From positions 1-5,825 of the forward strand of contig CAIFEU010000153.1 in the NCBI GenBank assembly GCA_903789505.1: a DNA stretch of 5,825 bases, given 5' to 3'. Origin of the DNA: an uncultured Coriobacteriales bacterium. GTDB taxonomy: Bacteria; Actinomycetota; Coriobacteriia; Coriobacteriales; UMGS124. The translations under genes and the position numbers were made by a program. A model generated the notes under the pieces. That model did not search any database. It was not told where the DNA came from and was given only the letters and a program-made list of their open reading frames with translations. Below are positions 1 to 5,735 of this stretch, in pieces; within the stretch, counting starts at the first letter, position 1; each line of letters opens with the position of its first letter.

Positions 1-1416
1 ATTGGCAGCCGTGCCCAGAACGACCTGGGGATACAGGTCGATGTCCCCGAACTGCTCAACTTCGTGCGGGAGACCGAGAGCGGTGACGTGAACCTGTCGC
101 TGTACCGCACCTGGGCGCAGAGGTCCGGCGAGATGTGCGACTGGCTCACCGACCTGCTCGCCGACAAGGGGCTCGAGGTCGTGCCGGAGTATTACGCGCC
201 GAGCGACCCCAGCGCGTACTACCCGCCTATCGGGAACAACTTCTACGGCGGCACCGGCGACGACGGCACGCGCTTTGGCTACGAGCCCGACGGCCCGCAG
301 TACGGCGCCTACTGCCACCTCGGCATGCTGCAGGAGTGGTTCGAGGAGAACGGCGGCAAGATCATGTTCTCCACGCCCGCGAAGCAGCTGGTCCAGGGCG
401 CGGACGGCAGGGTGACCGGCGTCGTGGCTCAGGAGGAGAGCGGCGACTACGTGCAGGTCAACGCCGCCAAGGGCGTCATCCTGTGCACCGGTGGGTATGC
501 GGCCAACGGTGACATGATGGCCGACCTCGCCCCCGAGACCGTACGCTACTGTGCGGGCAGCAGCGCGCTCAACGAGACCGGCGACGGCATCCGCATGGCT
601 ATGTGGGCGGGCGCCGCGCTCGAGGAGACCGGCAGCGCGATGGTCTGGAACCGCTCGCTGATGCCCGATGGCTGCGGCTTTGGCGCGCCTTGGAGCGGCG
701 TGCTGTTCCTGCCGGGCAGCCAGCCCTTCCTGCACGTCAACAGGAGTGGCGAGCGCTTCATGAACGAGGACCAGCAGTACCCGATGAGCTTCTCCTCGGG
801 CGTGAAGCAGCCCGGCCACTACTCCTGGGAGGTCTTCGATGGGTCGTACTGGGAGGACATCCAGAAGTTCGACACCTGCGGCTGCTCGCGCCTGACCCCG
901 GCGCCCAGCGGCCAGGCGTTCAACGCCGACGTCTACGACTGCGAGCAGCTCACCAAGGAGCACCTTGACAGCTACTGGCTCGACCCCGTGCTGGAGAGCG
1001 GCGCGCTCAAGAGGTGCGACACCCTCGAGGAGCTCGCCGACGCCATGGGCTTCGACGACCAGGCCAAGGCGACGTTCCTCGACACCGTCGCCCGCTACAA
1101 CGAGCTCGCCGCGGCGGGCGAGGACGCTGACTTCGGCAAGCCCGCGTACCGCCTCTCGGCCGTCGACGAGCCGCCCTTCTACGCGGCGAAGATGAGCGGG
1201 CTGATCCTGTGCACCGGCAACGGCATCTACACCGACGCGCGCAGCCGCGCCCTCGACGAGGAGGGCAATCCGATCGCCGGGCTGTACGTGTGCGGCAACG
1301 ACCAGGGAGGGTTCTATCCGCACAACTACCCCAGCGAGCTGACCGGTATGAACATGGGGCGCGTGTGCACCTTCGCGCGCATCGCCGCCAGGGACGCGCT
1401 CGGCCTGGAGGGCTAG
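1..1416 (+). CDS. FAD-dependent oxidoreductase, fumarate-reductase-like flavoprotein (5' partial)
   Basis: The frame is open from the first base, so the gene begins outside the window; 471 codons and a TAG stop are visible. The GTG at 64 is internal, because the protein runs in frame before it. The family is FAD_binding_2 (fumarate reductase/flavocytochrome c type). Visible signs are the second FAD-contact block GVILCTGGYAANG (nt 472-510), HVNRSGERFMNE (733-768), and the C-terminal GLYVCGNDQGG (1279-1311) followed by an Arg/Ala-rich closing helix. The N-terminal dinucleotide fold (GxGxxG), the GG(S/T) loop and any Tat signal are missing with the 5' end, so export is inferred from relatives. 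There is no CxxCH heme motif or FMN-bind domain here. About 12 cysteines are present, including a TCGC pair, but they do not form an iron-sulfur pattern. Fumarate-reductase active-site residues seem replaced, so the substrate is unknown. It converges on the regulator gene. Family certain, substrate not. Confidence 0.93.
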   Translation: MGSRAQNDLGIQVDVPELLNFVRETESGDVNLSLYRTWAQRSGEMCDWLTDLLADKGLEVVPEYYAPSDPSAYYPPIGNNFYGGTGDDGTRFGYEPDGPQYGAYCHLGMLQEWFEENGGKIMFSTPAKQLVQGADGRVTGVVAQEESGDYVQVNAAKGVILCTGGYAANGDMMADLAPETVRYCAGSSALNETGDGIRMAMWAGAALEETGSAMVWNRSLMPDGCGFGAPWSGVLFLPGSQPFLHVNRSGERFMNEDQQYPMSFSSGVKQPGHYSWEVFDGSYWEDIQKFDTCGCSRLTPAPSGQAFNADVYDCEQLTKEHLDSYWLDPVLESGALKRCDTLEELADAMGFDDQAKATFLDTVARYNELAAAGEDADFGKPAYRLSAVDEPPFYAAKMSGLILCTGNGIYTDARSRALDEEGNPIAGLYVCGNDQGGFYPHNYPSELTGMNMGRVCTFARIAARDALGLEG

Positions 1417-1541
1417 CCGGCGTCGACCCGGGCGGGCAAGCCGACGGGGGCGGGGAGGGCGTGGTGCCGCGCGAGGCGTCCGTCCGCCCCGTCCTCGTTC
1501 GCCCTGCGTTCCGCCTTGTCCCTGCCCACTCGCCTCTGGCG

Positions 1542-1567
1542 CCATTGCCATTGACGACCATTGACGG
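1542..1567. repeat. 10-bp tandem repeat with an extra partial unit
   Basis: CCATTGACGA (1548-1557) is followed directly by CCATTGACGG (1558-1567), and preceded by a shortened CCATTG (1542-1547). Two near-identical 10-bp units and a partial one therefore lie head to tail. They are flanked by two copies of the palindrome GGCGCC (1538-1543 and 1568-1573). The patch is clearly less GC-rich than its surroundings. Its role is unknown; it may simply be slippage in a non-coding spacer. Confidence 0.6.
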
Positions 1568-1581
1568 GGCGCCGCACCCCG
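1565..1581 (-). terminator. Hairpin just after the regulator gene, possible terminator
   Basis: On the minus strand CGGGGTG pairs with CGCCCCG around a 3-base loop, giving seven pairs of which one is G-U. It starts four bases past the TGA of the LuxR gene, a natural place for a 3' end. The sequence after it is TCAATGG with no U run, so it is not a textbook intrinsic terminator. It may protect the 3' end or act together with Rho. Confidence 0.35.
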
Positions 1582-1584
1582 ATG

Positions 1585-3315
1585 TCACTCGAACAGGTCC
1601 AGAAGCTCCTGACGCGAGTGGACCCCGAGCTTGGCGTAGATGTGCTTGACGTGGGTCGACGCGGTGTCCTTTGAGATGACGAGCTCGTCGCGGATGAACG
1701 GCACCGACCGACCCTGGGCGAGCAGGCGCAGCACCTCGACCTCGCGTGGCGTGAGTCCGCCGGAGGCTGCGAGCTCGCGCAGGCGCGTCTCGCGACCATC
1801 TGAAGAGGCCTCGTCCCCAGTGGCCACCGCACATCTGCCTGTCTCGCCTTCGACCGGGCGGGGGTCGGTGCGCCTTCCCTCCGCGAAGGCGCCTCCGCCC
1901 GTCCCCGATGCGCCGTCTCGCGCGGAACAGGTTCCGGGGGTCGCGGGAGCCATGCCGGTCCCGAGCGGGGCGTCGACCCTCTCGATGACCGCGAGCACGA
2001 CGACGACCAGGACGAACGCCATCGCCATCGCCACTGGCGGGTCGAACAGCGGCCCAGCGGGGGCAAGCGCGCGCAGCTCGACGCCGAGCACGAGCCCGAC
2101 CAGGTCACCCGCATGCACCGCGACCCATCCGATGCCATAGGACTGCGTCGGCGTCACGCCCCCGCCGGAGGCAATCAGCGCGAAGTACATCTGCGTGAAG
2201 ACGCAGAATCCGAACCTCGCGGCGATTGACACTGCCTTCGCCGTCTCGAACCCGACCTCTCCAGGTAGCCAGACCGTGCATCCAATCCCGAAGAGGAGCA
2301 GCGGCGTCATCCACCTGACGAGAAACGTCGCCGAGACGTGTCGTGCCGCGCCGGTCGCCCCGACGTAGACCAACCACATCACTGCGGCTGACAGCAGAAG
2401 CGAGGCGTCTGACGCGCCTGACGTGGTGGCGCGCACGTCCGCCCCTTCGCGGGGAGCCCCCAAGCCCAGGATGCACACGACCGCACAGCTCACCAGGATG
2501 ACCGTTGCCGCGGGCGCCATGGTCCCGAGCGCCCGGGAGGGCGACTTGGCGGCGTTCGCGTGCGCGTCGTGCACCGCCCTGCGGTCGAAGTCGCCCATCG
2601 TCGTTCCGCGGCGGGCGGCCGCGACGTCCCCGAGGGCACCTGCGTCGGAAGCGCGAGCGCACAGGGCCAACGAGCCGCCGCAGATGATAGGGAAGACGGT
2701 GACGAGCGCGACCGAGAGCCAGTCGTCGATGTGCGCGACGATTAGGATGAGCGCCACTGCGAAGAAGCCCGAGGCGGGGGAGAGGAACTCGACGTCGTCG
2801 CGGTCGAGCGTGGCGAAGTACTCGCCCCACATCACCCAGAGCAGACCGCTGCCGAACCCGGTGAGCATCGATCCTGCCCCGAAGGCCACCGCGGTTACCG
2901 CAGGAGAGGAGGCGGAGACGTACAGCAGGGGCGTCCCGACGGCACACGCGACCGGGGCGGCGAGCGTGAGGCTGGGGCGCGACAGGGGAGACCCGTGGCC
3001 TCTCTCGGAGAGCACGGCGGCGACGAGCGTCGCCACGGAGCAGAACAGGGGAAACGCCGCGTAGTACAGAGCGGGGAGCGATGCCGGCCCGGGCACGGTC
3101 GTCTGGGACGTGCTCGCGCCCGAAGTCGCGCTCGCGAGAACCCCGGCGGCGTCGGTGTAGAACACGCAGAACACCCAGGCGAGCAGGAACGCCCAGCCGA
3201 ACCTGCGGGCGGGGATGAACCTGCGCGCCACCTGGCCCAGGCGTTCCTGTACGGCGTGCGCGAGGTCGGTCGTCCCGCCGCGGGACGTGGGTGCGTGAGG
3301 GTGGCGCTGTTTCAC
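1585..3315 (-). CDS. Membrane-tethered LuxR-family transcriptional regulator (about 12 TM + C-terminal HTH)
   Basis: This is a probable one-component regulator with a polytopic membrane sensor fused to a DNA-binding domain. It has 576 residues from the chosen GTG. About 12 hydrophobic segments fill residues 42-445, beginning at FGWAFLLAWVFCVFY and ending at AMAFVLVVVVLAVIE. A low-complexity Gly/Ala/Arg/Thr-rich cytoplasmic linker of about 65 residues follows. The LuxR/GerE HTH is at about 521-572, with LTPREVEVLRLLAQGRS, then DTASTHVKHIYAKLGVHSR as the recognition region. There is no receiver domain or autoinducer-binding domain. The frame stays open for 35 codons upstream to a GTG at 3420, but only the GTG at 3315 has a good ribosome site (AAGGAG, 6-base spacer). 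This architecture is very common in Eggerthellaceae next to flavoprotein reductase genes. It follows the complete flavoprotein gene in the same direction across a 247-base gap and converges with the partial one, so it could control either. Codon third positions are less strictly G/C than in the flavoprotein genes. The ligand is unknown. Confidence 0.95.
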   Translation of the reverse strand: MKQRHPHAPTSRGGTTDLAHAVQERLGQVARRFIPARRFGWAFLLAWVFCVFYTDAAGVLASATSGASTSQTTVPGPASLPALYYAAFPLFCSVATLVAAVLSERGHGSPLSRPSLTLAAPVACAVGTPLLYVSASSPAVTAVAFGAGSMLTGFGSGLLWVMWGEYFATLDRDDVEFLSPASGFFAVALILIVAHIDDWLSVALVTVFPIICGGSLALCARASDAGALGDVAAARRGTTMGDFDRRAVHDAHANAAKSPSRALGTMAPAATVILVSCAVVCILGLGAPREGADVRATTSGASDASLLLSAAVMWLVYVGATGAARHVSATFLVRWMTPLLLFGIGCTVWLPGEVGFETAKAVSIAARFGFCVFTQMYFALIASGGGVTPTQSYGIGWVAVHAGDLVGLVLGVELRALAPAGPLFDPPVAMAMAFVLVVVVLAVIERVDAPLGTGMAPATPGTCSARDGASGTGGGAFAEGRRTDPRPVEGETGRCAVATGDEASSDGRETRLRELAASGGLTPREVEVLRLLAQGRSVPFIRDELVISKDTASTHVKHIYAKLGVHSRQELLDLFE

Positions 3316-3321
3316 GCGTGA

Positions 3322-3327
3322 CTCCTT
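3322..3327 (-). promoter_or_regulatory. Ribosome binding site of the LuxR gene (decides the start)
   Basis: AAGGAG on the minus strand sits six bases before the GTG at 3315-3313. This is near-consensus and well spaced. It argues for this GTG rather than the in-frame GTG at 3420, which would add 35 hydrophilic residues with no membrane or domain signal. Confidence 0.8.
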
Positions 3328-3384
3328 CGGGCGGTTGCCAGGTAGCCCGCCGCCATGGAAACGATGTGCGAGAGATGGTAGCGC

Positions 3385-3410
3385 AAAAGGGGCGGTCGGC
3401 GCGACCCCTC
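3385..3410 (-). terminator. Hairpin with a U4 run between the flavoprotein and regulator genes
   Basis: On the minus strand GGTCG (3406-3402... read 5' to 3' as GGTCG) pairs with CGACC across a CGC loop. Two further G-C pairs follow past one bulged G, then an A-C mismatch and one more G-C pair. CCCC and TTTT (3388-3385) come directly after. Stem plus short U run fits a weak intrinsic terminator or attenuator, about 155 bases past the flavoprotein stop and 70 bases before the regulator start. It suggests the two genes are at least partly separate transcription units. Confidence 0.35.
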
Positions 3411-3507
3411 GCGTGCGCACTCACGTGCCCCCGCACGCGCGGGGCGGGACCCGGAAGGCCGCGCCCTCCGAGCCCCGCCCGTGGCCGAGCCTCACTCTTC
3501 CCTCGCC

Positions 3508-3545
3508 CGGCAGGCGCGCTCCTGCCGACGGGCGCCAACGGCGCC
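3508..3545 (-). other. Two adjacent GC-rich hairpins downstream of the flavoprotein gene
   Basis: CGGCAGG (3508-3514) pairs perfectly with CCTGCCG (3521-3527) around a 6-base loop. Next to it GGCGCC (3531-3536) pairs with GGCGCC (3540-3545) around AAC. They lie 18-55 bases past the flavoprotein stop. Neither is followed by a U run on the minus strand. They may stabilise or help end the flavoprotein transcript; in DNA this GC-rich, chance stems are also possible. Confidence 0.35.
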
Positions 3546-3562
3546 GGGTGGGTCTTGCGGCG

Positions 3563-5362
3563 CTACTTGCCCGTTGCCGGTGCCGCTGCGTCGGGCGCAG
3601 CGCTTGCCCCCGCGTCGGGAGCCGGAGCGTCCCCCGCGAGCGCATCGCCCGCGCCGCTCAGCGCTGCCTCTCCGCCCTTGGCGGCATCCCCGCCGCCGGG
3701 GCCACCGGCCTGGTCCTGCAGGCTGACGTCACCCATCCAGTCGTCGGCGACGGTCCCGCCCAGCAGGTTCTCGACGATGTGGCGTGCGGCGCGCGAGCCC
3801 GCCCACATGCCGACGGTCTGGCAGGTTCCGCCCCCGTAGACCTCGCCGTCCCAGCCGCTGGTACACACGCCCGCCGCGTACAGGCCCTTGACGGGGACGC
3901 TGTGGGGGTCGCAGACCCTCGCCTCGCGGTCGATCCTGATGCCGCCGCAGGTGTTGAGCATGCCCGAGCACACGCGGAAGGCGTAGAACGGCCCGTCGGT
4001 CACCGGCCACAGGTAATCTGCCGCCTTGCCGAAGACCTCGTCGGTCCCGCTGTCGCAGGACGCGTTGTAGCGCTCGACCTCGGCGAGGAAGTCGTCGACC
4101 ACGAAGGTGTCGACGTCGGCGGCGATGGCCTTGCCCAGCGCCTCGAGCGTCTCGCCGCTGTAGACGTAGTCCTTGTCGGCGTTCTCGGCGATTTCGGTCT
4201 GAAGGTCAATCTGGGCACCCACGCACGCGTCGGCGAAGCCCGAGTAGTGGCGCGTGCAGCCGCCCGCCTCGTACTTCTCAATCATCGACTGGTCCATGAT
4301 CGAGAAGACGTACCCCTGGCTCTCGATCAGCTTGCCGGACTGCGAGGTCCCCAGCGCGCCGCCGTAGGACTCGTCGGCAAAGCGCAGGCCGTACTCGTTG
4401 ACGAACAGGTCGGAGTACTGCATCGTCGCGGCGACCCCCAGCGGCGAGCTGTACGCCAGGCTCTCGCTGCCGTCACCCACGTTGTTGAACAGCGACGCCA
4501 CGGTCAGGTGGTTCGCGCGGCCGTGCGCGGTCTGCTCGGCCATCAGGTGGCCGTCGCCGTCCTGGCCATCGCCCCAGCCGATGATCTTGTCCATGTCCTG
4601 GCTGGAGTACTGCGACAGCAGCTCCTTGTTGGTCGACATGCCGCCGGTCGCCAGGACCACTGCCTTGCAGTCGACCTGCGTGACCTTGCCGTCCTCGTCG
4701 ACGTACTGCACGCCGGTGACCGTGTACGGGTCGGACAGCACCAGGGCGAAGGCGCGGGCGCCGGTGCGGATGTCGACGCCTTCCTGCTGTGCAACGGGCG
4801 TGAGCTTCGCGATTGCCGAGGAACCGTTGCCGCCCTCGTAGAACATGACACCGGTGCGGTACCAGCCGCACTCGTGCTTGCCGAACAGCCAGTCAGCGTT
4901 GCTGCCCGCCTCCTTGAGGCGCTCGGCGTGCAGCACGGAGTTGGCGATGAAGTTGGTGTTGGCGGCGGCGGTGAAGCCCTGCAGGCGCGCGGCGTCCTCG
5001 TCGAGGTTCTTCGCGGGGCCGTTGCACTCGGCCATGTTGGTGGAACCGCCCAAGTAGTCGTTCTTCTCCAGCATGGTCACGCTGGCGTCGGGCGCCTGCT
5101 CCTTGGTGATCATCGAGGCGAAGAAGCCGCCGATGCCGGAGCCCACGACGACGACGTCGGCCGTCTCGGTGGCGTCGGGCTTGGCGACCTCGCCGATCGT
5201 GACGCCCGAGGCAGTGGCGGCGGAGGCGCCCGCCGACGCGGCGGCGTCCTTGGACGCCGAGGCGGCGCTCGCTCGGGAGGCCGTCGCTGCGGACGCCGTG
5301 ACGGCGGCGACCCCTCCGACGGCGGCCATTTCGACGAAAGATCGACGCGAAAGCTCAGACAT
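3563..5362 (-). CDS. Tat-exported FAD-dependent oxidoreductase, fumarate-reductase-like flavoprotein
   Basis: This is a complete 599-residue extracytoplasmic flavoprotein of the FAD_binding_2 family, probably a reductase for an organic acceptor. The twin-arginine signal SRRSFVEMAAVGG starts at residue 5, with likely cleavage near 33 after an Ala-rich stretch, and an Ala/Ser linker runs to about 62. FAD binding is shown by VVVVGSGIGG (G74, G76, G79), acidic E99 in MLEK, GGST at 105-108, and AVVLATGG at 234-241. The substrate-domain block is VNEYGLRFADESYGG (321-335). The C-terminal FAD/active-site blocks are SGMLNTCGGI (466-475), GLYAAGV (493-499) and GEVYGGGT (506-513). There is no CxxCH heme motif or FMN-bind domain, so a separate electron donor is needed. 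Residues 551-599 form a Gly/Ala/Pro/Asp-rich tail with no sortase motif or membrane anchor. Fumarate-specific residues look replaced (inference by eye). The ATG at 5362 is supported by TGGAG five bases upstream and by the Tat motif placed directly after it. The regulator follows in the same orientation. Substrate unknown. Confidence 0.96.
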   Translation of the reverse strand: MSELSRRSFVEMAAVGGVAAVTASAATASRASAASASKDAAASAGASAATASGVTIGEVAKPDATETADVVVVGSGIGGFFASMITKEQAPDASVTMLEKNDYLGGSTNMAECNGPAKNLDEDAARLQGFTAAANTNFIANSVLHAERLKEAGSNADWLFGKHECGWYRTGVMFYEGGNGSSAIAKLTPVAQQEGVDIRTGARAFALVLSDPYTVTGVQYVDEDGKVTQVDCKAVVLATGGMSTNKELLSQYSSQDMDKIIGWGDGQDGDGHLMAEQTAHGRANHLTVASLFNNVGDGSESLAYSSPLGVAATMQYSDLFVNEYGLRFADESYGGALGTSQSGKLIESQGYVFSIMDQSMIEKYEAGGCTRHYSGFADACVGAQIDLQTEIAENADKDYVYSGETLEALGKAIAADVDTFVVDDFLAEVERYNASCDSGTDEVFGKAADYLWPVTDGPFYAFRVCSGMLNTCGGIRIDREARVCDPHSVPVKGLYAAGVCTSGWDGEVYGGGTCQTVGMWAGSRAARHIVENLLGGTVADDWMGDVSLQDQAGGPGGGDAAKGGEAALSGAGDALAGDAPAPDAGASAAPDAAAPATGK

Positions 5363-5367
5363 GAGTG

Positions 5368-5372
5368 CTCCA
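5368..5372 (-). promoter_or_regulatory. Ribosome binding site of the Tat flavoprotein gene
   Basis: TGGAG on the minus strand lies five bases before the ATG at 5362-5360. It is a reasonable Shine-Dalgarno and agrees with the Tat signal that begins at codon 5. Confidence 0.7.
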
Positions 5373-5384
5373 ATCTCGCCGTGC

Positions 5385-5407
5385 GCCCCGGACCCCTGAG
5401 CCGGGGC
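5385..5407 (-). other. 5'-leader hairpin before the Tat flavoprotein gene
   Basis: GCCCCGG (5385-5391) and CCGGGGC (5401-5407) form a perfect 7-bp stem with a 9-base loop. The stem ends 13 bases before the ribosome binding site in the transcript. It could affect translation or mRNA stability, or be an operator dyad in DNA. No U run follows it on the minus strand. Confidence 0.45.
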
Positions 5408-5460
5408 TCCCCTGGTGGGTCAGATTCCCGCGTGCCTGCGGAAGTGATCCTCGCGCGCAT

Positions 5461-5516
5461 TGTGTCATCGCAGCTTGGAAGGGGTGTTCATCCGAAAGTG
5501 GTGAATTTGTGAAACA
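5461..5516 (-). promoter_or_regulatory. AT-richer patch, probable promoter area of the Tat flavoprotein gene
   Basis: This is the least GC-rich stretch of the upstream region. On the minus strand TTCACA (5513-5508) resembles a -35 box. GATGAA (5492-5487) is a poor -10 match at a short 15-base spacing, so no exact promoter can be named. The plus strand shows GTGAA twice, 8 bases apart (5501 and 5509), a possible protein-binding direct repeat. A transcript starting here would have a leader of roughly 100-120 bases. Confidence 0.3.
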
Positions 5517-5531
5517 GCGGGTAGGGGCGCA

Positions 5532-5555
5532 TACGAAACGCGTGTCCGGTTCGTA
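5532..5555. promoter_or_regulatory. 24-bp inverted repeat, candidate operator
   Basis: TACGAA (5532-5537) and TTCGTA (5550-5555) are perfect inverted arms 12 bases apart. An inner CG/CG pair matches symmetrically too, so 8 of 12 half-site positions fit. It lies just upstream of the AT-richer patch. The size and symmetry suit a dimeric HTH protein such as a LuxR-type regulator, but binding by the neighbouring regulator is only inferred. Confidence 0.35.
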
Positions 5556-5557
5556 CG

Positions 5558-5573
5558 GCGCCGCGAGCGGCGC
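5558..5573. repeat. Perfect GC-only inverted repeat
   Basis: GCGCCGC (5558-5564) and GCGGCGC (5567-5573) are perfect inverted arms with two bases between them, so as RNA about six pairs with a CGAG loop. It directly adjoins the TACGAA/TTCGTA dyad. No U run follows on either strand. Confidence 0.4.
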
Positions 5574-5586
5574 GTTCGCGCCCGTA

Positions 5587-5616
5587 GGGGGCGTGGGCGG
5601 GGCTCGCGGGGCGGGG
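5587..5616 (+). other. G-quadruplex-type motif
   Basis: Five G runs of 5, 3, 4, 4 and 4 bases are separated by loops of 3, 1, 5 and 1 bases on the plus strand. This meets the usual pattern of four or more runs of at least three G with loops of 1-7. It lies upstream of the likely promoter area on the template strand for the flavoprotein gene. Folding in the cell is not shown by sequence alone. Confidence 0.5.
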
Positions 5617-5697
5617 CGCGCCTTGCGAACGTACGGGAGGGGCGAGCGAACGCTTGCGAGTGCGGCGGAGAGGGCAACAGGGGGCCTCGCACACGCG

Positions 5698-5733
5698 CGG
5701 GGGCGGCGCCACCGGTCCGTGGCGTCGCCCCCG
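5698..5733. terminator. Strong 15-bp hairpin, possible terminator
   Basis: The arms 5698-5712 and 5719-5733 pair across a 6-base loop. All 15 positions pair on the plus-strand RNA, one of them G-U; the minus-strand RNA has a single C-A mismatch. It is the strongest stem I found in the window. No U run follows on either side. On the minus strand it begins two bases after a TGA (5738-5736) that ends a frame open to the right edge, so it could close a gene entering from the right. Confidence 0.45.
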
Positions 5734-5735
5734 AA

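Larger units (their letters stand above)
1417..1584. other. Convergent intergenic gap
   Basis: This is the space between the stop of the left flavoprotein gene (plus strand) and the stop of the regulator gene (minus strand). I see no gene in it. The left half is G-rich on the plus strand (1446-1459) and can form a long imperfect stem of GACGGGG (1443-1449) with CCCCGTC (1487-1493). No T run follows, so it is only a weak terminator candidate for the left gene. The right half holds the tandem repeat and hairpin listed separately. Confidence 0.6.
5363..5735. other. Upstream non-coding region of the Tat flavoprotein gene
   Basis: These 373 bases hold no convincing gene. Open frames here give Arg/Pro-rich translations with no domain signal. 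The part next to the gene carries a leader hairpin. An AT-richer patch follows at about 5461-5516. Then comes an extremely GC-rich block with inverted repeats, a G-quadruplex-type motif and a strong hairpin. It is long for a simple promoter, which fits a regulated gene. Confidence 0.6.

Noticed and set aside
64..1416. GTG at 64 as the true start of the left flavoprotein
   Set aside because: The frame is open to position 1 and the upstream residues continue the expected fold. A start here would lack the FAD-binding N-terminus that this family needs.
1443..1493. Imperfect long stem after the left flavoprotein as its terminator
   Set aside because: The loop is about 28 bases, one G is bulged, and only scattered T residues follow, so it is too weak to list as a terminator.
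1007..1834. A 275-codon minus-strand frame across the convergent junction
   Set aside because: It is Arg/Ser/Pro-rich, runs antisense to the left flavoprotein and out of frame with the LuxR HTH, and lacks a ribosome site.
3316..3420. A longer N-terminus for the LuxR protein from the GTG at 3420
   Set aside because: The extra 35 residues are hydrophilic with no feature, while the GTG at 3315 has an AAGGAG at ideal spacing.
2105..3538. A 477-codon minus-strand frame overlapping the LuxR gene
   Set aside because: The product is an Arg/Gly/Pro-rich shadow of the regulator frame, with no hydrophobic segments or motifs.
3335..5512. A 725-codon open frame on the plus strand opposite the whole Tat flavoprotein gene
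   Set aside because: Its translation is Val/Gly/Ala/Asp/His/Arg-rich with no domain pattern. Long antisense frames are expected opposite genes with near-fixed G/C third positions, and the minus-strand gene has a Tat signal and clear FAD motifs.
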